The notes: generated by a model not told the origin, from the letters alone. A stretch of 64,000 bases of DNA from Aquipuribacter hungaricus (GCF_042663885.1 NZ_JBHSXV010000001.1); one strand, 5' to 3'; positions 7,696 to 16,043 are shown, counted from the stretch's first letter. Numbers and translations: made by a program.

Positions 7696-8509
7696 CGAGC
7701 CCCTCGGGCAGCTCGGTCGCGCCGTCCCCGCCGGCCGCCTCCAGCTGCGGCTGGGTGCAGAAGAGCGCCCCGCCCAGCCGGGCACCCGCGATGTCCGCCC
7801 CGCGGAGGTCGGCGCCGAGCAGGTCCGCCCGGCGCAGGTCGGCGCCGGAGAGCCGGGCCCCCATGAGCCACGCGCCGCGCAGGTCCGCGCCCCGCAGGTC
7901 GGTCCCCCGCAGGTCCGCCCCCAGCAGGTCCGCACCCGGGCGCACCTGCCGCGGGAGCCTGCCCGCACCGCGCGGGCGGGCGCCGGCGCGGACGACGGCG
8001 CTGGTGCGCGAGAGCAGGGCCCCGACGCGCTGCCGCACCACCGGGACGTCGAGCCCCAGCAGCGAGGCCGGGGTGCCGTCGGTGAGGTCGCCGACCTCCG
8101 CCGCCGCGGCCGCCACCTCCCCCGCGAGCGCCGAGTCGGTGGCGCCCCCAGCACGTGGCGCGAGCAGTACCTCCGCCTCGGCCAGGTGCCGGAGCATCTC
8201 GTGCAGCTGCCGGACCACCGGGAACACGGCGAACATCTCGGCGGCGACAGCCGGGTCGTCCTGCCAGCCGCGACCGCCGTACGTGCCCTCGACGGTCTTC
8301 TGCCCCGCCCCGAAGCAGTCGTAGACGGTGCAGCCGACGAAGCCCCGCTGCCGCAGCGTCGAGTGGGTGCTGCAGGAGGAGTCGGCGAGCAGGTTCCGGC
8401 ACGGCACACCGGCCGGCTTGTCGAACGGGAAGTCGGCGGACGCCTGGAACGGGAGCGCGACGCAGCACAGCCCCGCGCACCGGGAGCAGTCCGCGCGGAG
8501 CTCCCTCAC
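7649..8509 (-). CDS. Pentapeptide-repeat protein with N-terminal cysteine cluster
   Basis: A 286-residue protein. The N-terminal ~75 residues hold many Cys (CSRCAGLCC, PCRNLLADSSC, GFVGCTVYDCFGAGQ), reminiscent of the zinc/iron-binding YkgJ-like cysteine region; residues about 170-245 form a run of A(D/N)LxG pentapeptide repeats (LLGADLRGTDLRGADLRGAW and onward), expected to fold as a right-handed quadrilateral beta-helix. GTG 8509 overlaps the upstream gene's TGA (GTGA), so it is translationally coupled to the membrane protein at 8506-8985. Cellular role is unknown; some pentapeptide proteins mimic DNA or protect gyrase, but nothing here shows that. It overlaps the permease end on the other strand. 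Confidence 0.8.
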   Translation of the reverse strand: MRELRADCSRCAGLCCVALPFQASADFPFDKPAGVPCRNLLADSSCSTHSTLRQRGFVGCTVYDCFGAGQKTVEGTYGGRGWQDDPAVAAEMFAVFPVVRQLHEMLRHLAEAEVLLAPRAGGATDSALAGEVAAAAAEVGDLTDGTPASLLGLDVPVVRQRVGALLSRTSAVVRAGARPRGAGRLPRQVRPGADLLGADLRGTDLRGADLRGAWLMGARLSGADLRRADLLGADLRGADIAGARLGGALFCTQPQLEAAGGDGATELPEGLVRPARWLRAGPRAGA

Positions 8510-8985
8510 CACGACAGCAGGCGGGCCAGCGCCGCGGACAGCGCCAGGCTGACCAGCAGCGCCCACCCGCCGCGCAGCCGGCGCCCGGCGGGCCGCACCA
8601 CACCGAGACCCGGCGTCGGCCCGGACAGGACGACGCACGCCAGCGGCCCGAGCGGTCCGAGCCCGGGAGCGAGGAGCCAGGCCCACGCCCACCGGGTCGC
8701 CCGGTAGGGCTCGGGCCCGGCGACGACGAGCCACAGGGTGGCCAGCCAGGCGACGAGCAGCACCAGCGCGAGCGCGAGCGGCCGGTCCACGACAGCCCGG
8801 GCCACCTCGTCCGGCACCCACCTGCCGACGACCAGCACGAGCGTCGCCGCTGCCCAGAACACGCCCAGCACCAGCCGCAGCCGGAGCACCCGCCGGGACC
8901 GCTCGGGGGCGGGCGGTACGGGCGCCCCGGTCTTCGCACCCGGGCCGGCCAGCTCCGCAGCCGCGCCCGCAGGCTCCACCGTCAC
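8506..8985 (-). CDS. Hypothetical membrane protein
   Basis: A 159-residue protein with three to four hydrophobic segments (around VLGVFWAAATLVLVVG, LALALVLLVAWLATLWLVV, WAWLLAPGLGPLGPLACVVL and WALLVSLALSAALARLL) and a short Ala/Pro/Gly-rich N-terminus. No family is recognised. It is the first gene of a two-gene unit with the pentapeptide-repeat protein, whose start overlaps its stop. Its start at 8985 lies only 37 bases from the SOS box at 9022-9037, on the far side from the plus-strand gene, so LexA could influence both directions. Confidence 0.65.
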   Translation of the reverse strand: MTVEPAGAAAELAGPGAKTGAPVPPAPERSRRVLRLRLVLGVFWAAATLVLVVGRWVPDEVARAVVDRPLALALVLLVAWLATLWLVVAGPEPYRATRWAWAWLLAPGLGPLGPLACVVLSGPTPGLGVVRPAGRRLRGGWALLVSLALSAALARLLSW

Positions 8986-9021
8986 CCGCGGGAGACTAGG
9001 GCCGCGACACCCCGACGGGTA

Positions 9022-9037
9022 TCGAACATGTGTTCGA
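9022..9037. promoter_or_regulatory. LexA (SOS) box, perfect match
   Basis: TCGAACATGTGTTCGA is an exact match to the Gram-positive/actinobacterial LexA operator pattern (TCGAAC-N4-GTTCGA). It lies between two divergent genes, 20-47 bases before the candidate starts of the plus-strand gene, the usual repression position. Confidence 0.88.
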
Positions 9038-9056
9038 CCTGTGCCACCCTGGCGGC

Positions 9057-9443
9057 GTGGCAGGAGGCATGGACCGGAGACCCTTCAGGTCGGCCAGCCT
9101 GGCCGAGCGCACCCGAGGGAGCGGCGCGGCGGGCGCCCAGGACCTGCCCGCGAGGACACCCGGGCTCCCCACCGCCGCCGGGGCGCCTCCGACGCCTGAC
9201 GCAGCCCCGGCCGGCGGTGCAGCAGCCACCGTCGCGAGCACCACCTCGTCCACCCGACGGCACTGCTGGGTGAGCGACGTACCGGCCGGCCGCCGGCGCG
9301 CGGCGGGCCTGCTGGTGGAGTGGCGACAGCTGGCAGGCGCGTGGCAGGGGCGGGTGGCCTACGTCGTGGACGTCGACGGCGAGGCCACCCTCGTCGAGGC
9401 GTGGCTGCCGGCCTCCCAGCTGGAGCGCGCCGCGGAGGGGTGA
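9057..9443 (+). CDS. Putative SOS-controlled small protein
   Basis: About 128 residues; the first ~65 are Ala/Pro/Thr-rich and the conserved-looking core is the last ~60: RRHCWVSDVPAGRRRAAGLL, VEWRQLAGAWQGRVAYVVD and VEAWLPASQLERA. As I recall, small proteins with a CWV...LLEWR...WQGRVAYV core occur beside the actinobacterial mutasome genes (imuB/dnaE2), but neither is in this window. The perfect LexA operator at 9022-9037 immediately upstream is strong evidence that the gene is DNA-damage inducible. The start is uncertain: GTG 9057 or ATG 9069 (GGAGG is only 1 base from 9069); GTG 9030 lies inside the operator and is unlikely. Confidence 0.68.
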   Translation: MAGGMDRRPFRSASLAERTRGSGAAGAQDLPARTPGLPTAAGAPPTPDAAPAGGAAATVASTTSSTRRHCWVSDVPAGRRRAAGLLVEWRQLAGAWQGRVAYVVDVDGEATLVEAWLPASQLERAAEG

Positions 9444-9456
9444 GGGCGGCCCCGGG

Positions 9457-10341
9457 TCAGGCCGGCATGGCGAGGAACGGCGAGGAGTACCCCTCCACCC
9501 CGGCCAGACGCTCCTCTGCCTCGGCGGGGTCCATCCGGTCGGCCTCGGCGGCCACGAGGTGCCGCAGCAGCCGGACGTCCCCGACGGTCGCCAGCCCGGT
9601 GATCTCCTCGTGCGCGAGCACCCACGACACGGCGGCCCGGACCTGCTCCGGGTCGGCCATCGGCTCGTACCAGGTCGTGAACGGCTGGGGCGGCAGCGGC
9701 TCCCCGGTCACGGCGTCGGGCCAGCTGCGCCGCGACACCGACTTGATGGTGAGCAGCCCGACGTCCTGACGCTGCACCTCTTCCACCAGCGCGGCCCACG
9801 CCTCGGGGAACCCGGGCTCGCGCCACAGCACGGGGTTGAGCGGGGTGAGGACGGTCGCGAACGGGAACCGGCGCAGCGCCTCCAGGTGCGTCGCCGCGGC
9901 CTCGGGCCCGTGCCCGGTGATCCCGACGGCGCCGACCAGGCCCTCCTCCTGCGCCGCGACGGCCGCCTCGAGCGCCCCGCCGGGGCCGGTCACCAGGTCC
10001 AGCTCGGCCAGGTCCCCGACCGCGTGCAGCTGGAGCAGGTCGACCCGGTCGGTCTGCAGCCGCTCCAGGGAGCGCTCGACCGACCGCCGGGCGGACGTCG
10101 CGTCCCGGTCGCCGGTCTTGGTGGCCAGGAACACCCGGTCGCGGATCTCGGCCATGCGGGCACCGACGCGCAGCTCGGCGTCGCCGTAGCTCGCGGCCAC
10201 GTCCAGGTGCGTGATGCCGGCGGCGAGCGCCTCGTCGATCGAGCGGTCCGCGGTCTCCTGGTCGACGTCGCTGAGCGCGGCGCCCCCGTAGACGAGGACG
10301 GAGCTCTGGTGGCCGAGCCGGCCCAGGCGGCGTGTCTCCAT
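9457..10341 (-). CDS. Aldo/keto reductase
   Basis: A 294-residue NADPH-dependent oxidoreductase of the aldo/keto reductase TIM-barrel family. The N-terminal METRRLGRLG, the catalytic Asp/Tyr block HLDVAASYGDAELRVG, VFLATKTGDRD (catalytic Lys) and VDLLQLHAVGD (catalytic His) are in the expected order. The late part is a variant of the usual GASSPEQ-type cofactor loop (GLATVGDVRLLRHLV). This resembles the branch of uncharacterised AKRs often annotated as predicted oxidoreductases. No partner gene is evident; the neighbours are unrelated. Confidence 0.85.
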   Translation of the reverse strand: METRRLGRLGHQSSVLVYGGAALSDVDQETADRSIDEALAAGITHLDVAASYGDAELRVGARMAEIRDRVFLATKTGDRDATSARRSVERSLERLQTDRVDLLQLHAVGDLAELDLVTGPGGALEAAVAAQEEGLVGAVGITGHGPEAAATHLEALRRFPFATVLTPLNPVLWREPGFPEAWAALVEEVQRQDVGLLTIKSVSRRSWPDAVTGEPLPPQPFTTWYEPMADPEQVRAAVSWVLAHEEITGLATVGDVRLLRHLVAAEADRMDPAEAEERLAGVEGYSSPFLAMPA

Positions 10342-10515
10342 GCCGGAGTCCTACCACCGCACCCCGTCGGCGGCCCGTCGTGACACCGCGCGAGCACCGT
10401 GTGCGCCGTCCGGGTCAAGTCCCGGCCCCCGGCGGCCGAGACAGCGGGTGCGGCGTGCGCGCCGCGCGGCGGCGTCCCCCCTGGCGACCGCCCGGACCCT
10501 GCAGGAGGTAGTGCG

Positions 10516-10908
10516 ATGGCGAAGGTGCTCGTGGTCGAGGACGACGTGGACATCCGTGGGCTCGTGGAGACCAGGCTGCGCCGCCACGGCCACCGGGTCG
10601 TGTCGGTCGGCTCCGGCGAGGAGGCGCTGACCGCCATCGCCGAGAAGGGCACCCCCGACGTCGCGGTGCTCGACGTGCTCATGCCCGGCATGGACGGCCT
10701 GCAGCTGCTGCGGACGATCCGCCTGGACCCGGCCTCCGCCGGCATGCAGGCGGTGTTTCTCAGCGGCCGGATCCAGGAGAGCGACATCGAGGCCGGCCGT
10801 GCGCTGGGGGCCACCTACCTCACCAAGCCGCTCGTGCTGTCGGCGCTGGTGAACGCCGTCGACGCGGCCGCCGACGCCACCCCGGCCGTCGCCGCCGCCA
10901 CCTGGTGA
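10516..10908 (+). CDS. Single-domain response regulator (CheY-like)
   Basis: A 130-residue receiver domain with no output domain. The acidic pair is in VLVVEDDVD, the phospho-accepting Asp is D53 in VLDVLMPGMDG, with the switch Ser in AVFLSGR and the conserved Lys in YLTKPL. ATG 10516 has a strong GGAGGT site 6 bases upstream. The stop overlaps the GTG of the following hybrid kinase (GTGA), so the two are almost certainly a phosphorelay pair. Without an output domain it presumably acts by protein-protein contact or as a phosphate shuttle. Confidence 0.9.
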   Translation: MAKVLVVEDDVDIRGLVETRLRRHGHRVVSVGSGEEALTAIAEKGTPDVAVLDVLMPGMDGLQLLRTIRLDPASAGMQAVFLSGRIQESDIEAGRALGATYLTKPLVLSALVNAVDAAADATPAVAAATW

Positions 10909-13757
10909 CCACGACGGACGGCAGCGGGGTCCCGGAGGGCGGGCTGCCGGTCGGCGTCCGCAGCCTGCTCACCCTGTGCTCGGCGCTCGCCGTGGTCGCG
11001 CTGCTTCTCGTCGGGAGCATCGCCTACGTGCAGATCGGCGCCCTGGCCCGCCAGGACGACCCGGTGCTGCACACCTACGAGGTCATCGAGGAGATCGGGA
11101 GCGCCCGCGCCCACCTCAACGCCGCGGAGTCCGCCCAGCGGGGATACCTGCTGACGGGGCAGGAGCCGTACCTGACCACGCTGGACAGCAGCCTGCCCGC
11201 GCTGGACGTCAGCGTGGACGCGCTGGCCTCCCTCACCCGGGACAACCCCGAGCAGGTCCGCCTCGCGCTCCGGCTCCGGGCGAACCTGGACCACCGGGAG
11301 GAGCTGCTCCAGGACGTCGTCGACCTGCGCCGCGAGGAGGGCCTGCCGGCCGCCCAGGCCGTCGTCGCCGGGGGCAGCGGCGCAGAGGCCACCGCCCGGG
11401 CCCTGGACCTGATGGACCAGATGCAGGAGGTGGAGCACCGTCTGCTCGACGAGCGGATGGCCACGAGCGAGTCCCAGGGCATGGCGACCCGCGACGTCAT
11501 CGTCCTGCTGGTCCTCGTGAGCGCCCTCGTGGTCGCCGCGGCCGGGTTCACGGTCGAGCGCCTGGTCACCGTGCCCGTCGAGCGGGTCACCGCGGCCGCG
11601 CTGCGCATCGACGAGGGCGGCGCCGGCGAGCCCGCCCGCGTGTCCGGCCCGCGCGAGATCGCCCAGATGGCCAGCGCGGTCAACCGGGCGGTCCGCACCA
11701 TCGCCGGCGCCCGGGACGAGGCCCTGTCCGCGACGACCGCGAAGTCGGCGTTCCTCGCCGCGATGAGCCACGAGATCCGCACCCCGATGAACGCCGTCAT
11801 CGGGATGACCGAGCTGCTGCTGGACACCCCGCTGGACCCCGAGCAGCGCGACTACACCCAGACCGTCCACGACTCCTCCGACGCCCTGCTCGTCGTCATC
11901 AACGACATCCTCGACTTCTCCAAGATCGAGTCCGGCCGGCTCGAGCTCGACGACGACCCGTTCGACCTGCGCGAGTGCCTGGAGGGCGCGCTCCGCCTGG
12001 TCACGGTGCCGGCGGGCCTCAAGGGCCTGGAGCTGGTCGTGGACGTCTCCCCCGGCTGCCCGCAGCTCGTCCGCGGCGACGCCACCCGGCTGCGGCAGGT
12101 GCTGGTCAACCTGCTGATGAACGCGGTGAAGTTCACCCACGCCGGCGAGGTCGTCGTCACCGCGACCGCCGAGCCCCTCACCGACCGCCCGCTCGGTCCG
12201 CTGTCGCTGCACCTCACCGTCCGCGACACCGGGATCGGCATGTCCGCCGACGTGCTCGACCGGCTCTTCCAGCCCTTCAGCCAGGCCGACTCCTCGACCA
12301 CCCGCCGCTACGGCGGCACGGGGCTCGGCCTGGCCATCAGCCGGCGCCTGGCCCGCGCCATGGGCGGCGACATCCGGGTGAGCAGCCTGCCCGGGCGGGG
12401 GTCGACGTTCACCGTGACCGCCGTCCTGCACGGCTGCCGCGACCGGCGCCAGGACGGGGCCGACGCCCCCGAGGTCGCGCTGGCCGGCCGCACCGCGCTG
12501 GTCGTCGACGACAACGACACCAACCGGCGGGTGCTGCGGCTGCAGCTGGAGCGGTGGGGCGTCACCGTGACCGACGTCCGGTCGCCGCTGCAGGCCCTCG
12601 ACCTGGTCCGCGCCGGCGTCCGCTACGACGTGGCCGTGCTCGACATGCACATGCCGGAGCTGGACGGCGAGCAGCTGGCCGCCCGGCTGCGCACCTCCCC
12701 CGCCGGCCGGGACCTGCCCCTGGTGCTGCTGTCCAGCCTGGCCTGGCGCTCGGCGACCGGCTCCGAGGACCTGTTCGCCGCGGTCCTCACCAAGCCCACC
12801 CGCACCGCCGTGCTGCGCTCGACGCTCACCTCGGTGCTCGCACCGGCGGAGGCGGCCCTGCGCGCTGTCGAGGGGGCGGGCGGCCGCCGCAGCGACGACG
12901 CCCCGCCCGTCGCGCCCGAGGTCCCGGTCCGGATCCTCCTGGCCGAGGACAACACCGTGAACCAGAAGGTCACCCAGCTCCTGCTCACCAAGCTCGGTCA
13001 CCGGGCCGACGTGGTCGAGGACGGCCTGGCGGCGGTGCAGGCGCTCCGCGAGCGCCGCTACGACCTGGTGCTCATGGACATGCAGATGCCCAACCTCGAC
13101 GGGCTCCAGGCCACCAGCCGGATCCGTGCGTGGGTCCCCGCCGACGAGCAGCCCCGCATCGTGGCCATCACCGCCAACGCCATGATCGAGGACCGGGCGG
13201 CGTGCGCGGCCGCCGGGATGGACGGCTACATCTCCAAGCCGCTGCGCAGCAGCGACCTGAGGGCCGTCATCGACGCGGTCAGGGCCTCGTTGCCGACGGC
13301 CGGGGCAGCCGTCGTGCCCGTCCCCCGCGCCGCGGCGTCCGTCGCGACGGTGCCGCCGGAGGCGCAGGACGGGCGCGAGGGCGACCTGCGCCGGCGGCTG
13401 GCCGAGCTCGGGGAGCCGGGGTGCGCCGAGGACGACGAGCTGCTGGCGGGCCTGCTGCGCTCCTTCGCCGGGCGCGCGCCCGCGCTGCTGGCCGGGCTGC
13501 GCGACGCCGTCCGGGCACAGGACACCGGGCAGGTGGAGCAGCTCGCCCACACCCTCAAGGGGGCCGCGCTCAACGTCGGCGCCGACGGGCTCGGCGGTCT
13601 CGCCGCGGCGGTGGAGGCCCTCGGGCGGGCGGGCACCGTGGAGGGCGCCGACCGCGCGCTGTCGGCGGCAGAGGCGGAGCTGGTGCTGCTCGTGCCCGTC
13701 ATGGAGGTGCTCGTCAGCGAGCTCGAGGCGGGCCTGCCCGTCGGGGACGCCGGCTGA
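10905..13757 (+). CDS. Membrane hybrid sensor histidine kinase (CHASE3-HAMP-HisKA-HATPase-REC-REC-Hpt)
   Basis: A 950-residue multi-step phosphorelay kinase. In order: transmembrane helix (about 20-42), an extracellular CHASE3-like sensor (about 45-195, with AESAQRGYLLTGQEPYL), second transmembrane helix (about 200-222), HAMP, HisKA with phospho-His H289 in AAMSHEIRTPMNAVIG, HATPase (N box LLMNAVKFTH, G boxes DTGIGM and GGTGLGLAI), a first receiver with D580 in LDMHMPELDG, a second receiver with D725 in MDMQMPNLDG, and a C-terminal Hpt domain with H882 in LAHTLKGAALNVGA. All catalytic residues look intact. GTG 10905 overlaps the preceding response-regulator stop. The signal is unknown; CHASE3 kinases are usually signal-integrating. 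Confidence 0.92.
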   Translation: MTTTDGSGVPEGGLPVGVRSLLTLCSALAVVALLLVGSIAYVQIGALARQDDPVLHTYEVIEEIGSARAHLNAAESAQRGYLLTGQEPYLTTLDSSLPALDVSVDALASLTRDNPEQVRLALRLRANLDHREELLQDVVDLRREEGLPAAQAVVAGGSGAEATARALDLMDQMQEVEHRLLDERMATSESQGMATRDVIVLLVLVSALVVAAAGFTVERLVTVPVERVTAAALRIDEGGAGEPARVSGPREIAQMASAVNRAVRTIAGARDEALSATTAKSAFLAAMSHEIRTPMNAVIGMTELLLDTPLDPEQRDYTQTVHDSSDALLVVINDILDFSKIESGRLELDDDPFDLRECLEGALRLVTVPAGLKGLELVVDVSPGCPQLVRGDATRLRQVLVNLLMNAVKFTHAGEVVVTATAEPLTDRPLGPLSLHLTVRDTGIGMSADVLDRLFQPFSQADSSTTRRYGGTGLGLAISRRLARAMGGDIRVSSLPGRGSTFTVTAVLHGCRDRRQDGADAPEVALAGRTALVVDDNDTNRRVLRLQLERWGVTVTDVRSPLQALDLVRAGVRYDVAVLDMHMPELDGEQLAARLRTSPAGRDLPLVLLSSLAWRSATGSEDLFAAVLTKPTRTAVLRSTLTSVLAPAEAALRAVEGAGGRRSDDAPPVAPEVPVRILLAEDNTVNQKVTQLLLTKLGHRADVVEDGLAAVQALRERRYDLVLMDMQMPNLDGLQATSRIRAWVPADEQPRIVAITANAMIEDRAACAAAGMDGYISKPLRSSDLRAVIDAVRASLPTAGAAVVPVPRAAASVATVPPEAQDGREGDLRRRLAELGEPGCAEDDELLAGLLRSFAGRAPALLAGLRDAVRAQDTGQVEQLAHTLKGAALNVGADGLGGLAAAVEALGRAGTVEGADRALSAAEAELVLLVPVMEVLVSELEAGLPVGDAG

Positions 13758-13776
13758 GGACCGGTCGGCCGGCCCC

Positions 13777-14790
13777 TCAGGAGAATGGGTCCCGCTCCCC
13801 CGCCCTGCCGGTCAATGAGCTGACGAGCCCGTCGAGCCGGGCGGCGGAGGCGCCCCACCCCTGCGGCCGGTCCTGCGCCACCCAGGCCCGCTCGGCCAGC
13901 GCGAGCACGAGCACGTGCACCGGCAGGCGGTCGGGGTCGGTGCCGGCCAGGCCGTAGCCGCGCAGCAGCCCGGGCACGTCGTCCAGTTCGTGGTGCCACA
14001 GGTGCAGGGCGGTCAGGGCGAGGTCCCGCAGCGGGTCGTCCCACGAGGCCCGCTCCAGGTCGACGAGCCCGGTCACGGTGGTCCCGTCCGCCTCGGACAG
14101 GAGCACGTTCCCGCCGTTGACGTCACCGTGGCAGAGCACCGGGCGCACCCCCCGAGAGAGGTGCTCGCGCCCGGCCAGGAAGTCCTCCGCCCGACGCGCG
14201 AGCACCGCCGTGCCGCCGGACGCGCGGTAGTCCCGCAGCGCCGCCGCGGCCCTGGCCCGCGTCCGCACCACCATGGCCGCCGGGTCTGCCGGGTCTGCCG
14301 GGACCGGACGGCCGCCCCCGACAAGCTCCCCCGCCCGCTCCCCATCGACCCGGTGGAGACGGCGCAGCAGCAAGGCGACGGCCTCGTGGACGGCCCCGCG
14401 CCGCCGGGCGTCCGTGCCGGGTCGTAGGTCGGCCCACCGGGCCCCGGGCAGCCGCTCCATGACCACGACCGGCACGGCGTCCCCGCCGTCCCCGCCGTCG
14501 GGCGGGAGGGCGCCCGTGGTCACCAGCCGCGGCACCGGTGCACCGGTCGGGGCGAGCAGCCGGAGCGCGGCGGCCTCCGTGCACGCCCGGTGCCCGCCCT
14601 CGGCACCCACCGCGAAGAGCTTGGCGACCCAGCCCTCGTCGTCGGGCCCCCGCAGGCCGACGACGTGGCCGACGGCCCCCTGCACCGGCGGCCGCCAGCC
14701 GTCGACCCCGACGGGCCCGCCGACCCAGCCGGACACCGCCGCGGCGAGGACGTCCGCCGTGGGTCGCACCGGCGTCACCGGCGGGGTCAT
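13777..14790 (-). CDS. Aminoglycoside phosphotransferase (APH)-family kinase
   Basis: A 337-residue kinase-fold protein of the APH/choline kinase family. Visible motifs are VAKLFAV (ATP-binding Lys), VLCHGDVNGGNVLL (Brenner's motif with catalytic Asp) and TGLVDLERASWDDPLRDLA (metal-binding Asp). A typical VVMERLPGARW linker precedes the C-lobe. It may phosphorylate a small molecule; nothing shows that it confers antibiotic resistance, and most chromosomal actinobacterial members are metabolic kinases of unknown substrate. ATG 14790 is the first in-frame start. It is divergent from the YnfA-like gene. Confidence 0.83.
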   Translation of the reverse strand: MTPPVTPVRPTADVLAAAVSGWVGGPVGVDGWRPPVQGAVGHVVGLRGPDDEGWVAKLFAVGAEGGHRACTEAAALRLLAPTGAPVPRLVTTGALPPDGGDGGDAVPVVVMERLPGARWADLRPGTDARRRGAVHEAVALLLRRLHRVDGERAGELVGGGRPVPADPADPAAMVVRTRARAAAALRDYRASGGTAVLARRAEDFLAGREHLSRGVRPVLCHGDVNGGNVLLSEADGTTVTGLVDLERASWDDPLRDLALTALHLWHHELDDVPGLLRGYGLAGTDPDRLPVHVLVLALAERAWVAQDRPQGWGASAARLDGLVSSLTGRAGERDPFS

Positions 14791-14942
14791 GGGTCCGTCC
14801 AGCGCACCCGCCGATCGTAGGTGGGCTCCCCGGCGCGACCGGCGCGCACATCCCCCGACGCCGGTCGCGACCGTGACTCGTCGTCGCCCGTGGCAGTCTG
14901 CTGTCAGGCGCTCAGACCCGCCGCTGGTGACAGGCTCCCGGC

Positions 14943-15281
14943 ATGAACGACGTCGCCCGGTCCTTCCTCCTGTTCGCCCTGGCCGCGCTGTGCGAGATCG
15001 GCGGGGCCTGGCTGGTGTGGCAGGGCGTGCGCGAGCACCGCGGCTGGCTGTTCGTCGGCGCCGGGGTCGTGGCCCTGGGCCTGTACGGGTTCGTCGCCAC
15101 CCTGCAGCCCGACGCCAGCTTCGGGCGCATCCTCGCCGCGTACGGCGGGGTCTTCGTCGCCGGGTCGCTGGCCTGGGGCATGGTCGTCGACGGCTTCCGG
15201 CCCGACCGCTACGACGTCACCGGCGCGCTCGTCTGCCTCGTCGGCGTCGCGGTGATCATGTACGGGCCACGACCGGCCTGA
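14943..15281 (+). CDS. YnfA/UPF0060 family four-helix membrane protein
   Basis: A 112-residue integral membrane protein covering the full usual length of the UPF0060 (YnfA) family: four transmembrane helices with the family blocks FALAALCEIGGAWLVWQGVR, LYGFVATLQPDASFGRILAAYGG and the end GALVCLVGVAVIMYGPR. It is related to small multidrug-resistance-type transporters by fold, but the substrate is not established for most members. It stands alone. Confidence 0.9.
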   Translation: MNDVARSFLLFALAALCEIGGAWLVWQGVREHRGWLFVGAGVVALGLYGFVATLQPDASFGRILAAYGGVFVAGSLAWGMVVDGFRPDRYDVTGALVCLVGVAVIMYGPRPA

Positions 15282-15320
15282 CCACCGGGCGCCACCAGCG
15301 GGCACCACGGCCTCACGGCC

Positions 15321-16043
15321 TCACGGGGCGGCGACGGACCCGTCGGCGCGCAGCGCCGGGCACTGCCCGCCCGGCGCAGTGAGCAGCTCGTAGTGCCAGA
15401 CCTCGTTGGCGTACACCTGGCAGAGACCGAACTGCGCACCGTGCTCGGCGAGCCAGTAGGCGGCGTCGGTCGGGCCGATGTCGACGGCGTCGCCGGTGAC
15501 GTGGGCGGACAGCTCCGGGGTGCTCACCCACCGCCTGGCCTCCTCGTAGCTGCCGTGCTCGGCGACGGCCCGGTCCAGCAGGTGCTGCTGGTACGCGGTG
15601 CTGCGCCACCCGCTGGTCAGCCGGAACCGCACCCCGTCCGCCGCCGCCGCGTCGGCAGCCGCGCGCGCCGCCGACAGGAGAGCCGGGTCCAGGCCGGACA
15701 CAGCGGGGTGGCTGTCGTCGTCGAGGGTCAGCCCGTCGTCGCCGACGCGACCGTCGGCCCGGGCGTCGCCGGCCCCGTCCGCACGCACGCCGGTCCCACC
15801 GGGCAGCCCGGCGGCCCCGTCCCTGAGCACCGCGCGCACCCCGTCGCCCGCACCCGGCCACCCCGGGACGGCCCCGGGGACCGCGAGCACCACGGCACCG
15901 ACCACCGCGAGCGCGACCAGGGCTCCCGCCACGACCGACGCCAGCTGGGCCCTGCGGTGGGACGGACGGTCAGGTCGGGCGGGACGGTCAGGTCGGGCGG
16001 GACGGTCAGGTCGGGCGGGGCGGGTGTCCGGGTGGGTGCGCAC
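15321..16043 (-). CDS. VanY-like D-alanyl-D-alanine carboxypeptidase (M15), membrane-anchored
   Basis: A 240-residue protein: an Arg/Pro/Asp-rich N-terminus (with three copies of a PARPDR hexapeptide encoded by an 18-bp tandem repeat), one transmembrane helix (ASVVAGALVALAVVGAVVLAV), a linker, then an M15B peptidase domain with FRLTSGWRSTAYQQHLLD, a zinc-binding SAHVTGDAVDI (HxxxxxxD) and ANEVWHYEL (second His). The zinc ligands and catalytic Glu of the family are present, so the enzyme should trim peptidoglycan stem peptides outside the membrane. GTG 16043 is preferred; the frame is open to 16106, but that part overlaps likely promoter sequence. Confidence 0.8.
   Translation of the reverse strand: MRTHPDTRPARPDRPARPDRPARPDRPSHRRAQLASVVAGALVALAVVGAVVLAVPGAVPGWPGAGDGVRAVLRDGAAGLPGGTGVRADGAGDARADGRVGDDGLTLDDDSHPAVSGLDPALLSAARAAADAAAADGVRFRLTSGWRSTAYQQHLLDRAVAEHGSYEEARRWVSTPELSAHVTGDAVDIGPTDAAYWLAEHGAQFGLCQVYANEVWHYELLTAPGGQCPALRADGSVAAP
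15965..16018. repeat. Three tandem copies of an 18-bp unit inside the VanY-like gene
   Basis: GACGGTCAGGTCGGGCGG occurs three times in perfect tandem (15965-15982, 15983-16000, 16001-16018). On the minus strand it encodes repeated PARPDR at the cytoplasmic N-terminus of the VanY-like protein. Because 18 is a multiple of three, copy-number change would alter length but keep the frame. Confidence 0.9.

Noticed and set aside
10815..13550. A 911-codon minus-strand open frame opposite the hybrid kinase
   Set aside because: Low-complexity Gly/Ala/Arg/Val/Asp sequence antisense to a kinase with intact H, N, G and D motifs.
13777..14790. Antibiotic-resistance gene (aminoglycoside phosphotransferase)
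   Set aside because: The kinase fold is clear, but no feature ties it to a resistance subfamily and there is no mobile-element context.
15965..16018. Tandem 18-bp repeats as a possible CRISPR array
   Set aside because: The copies are contiguous, with no spacers, and lie inside a coding region.
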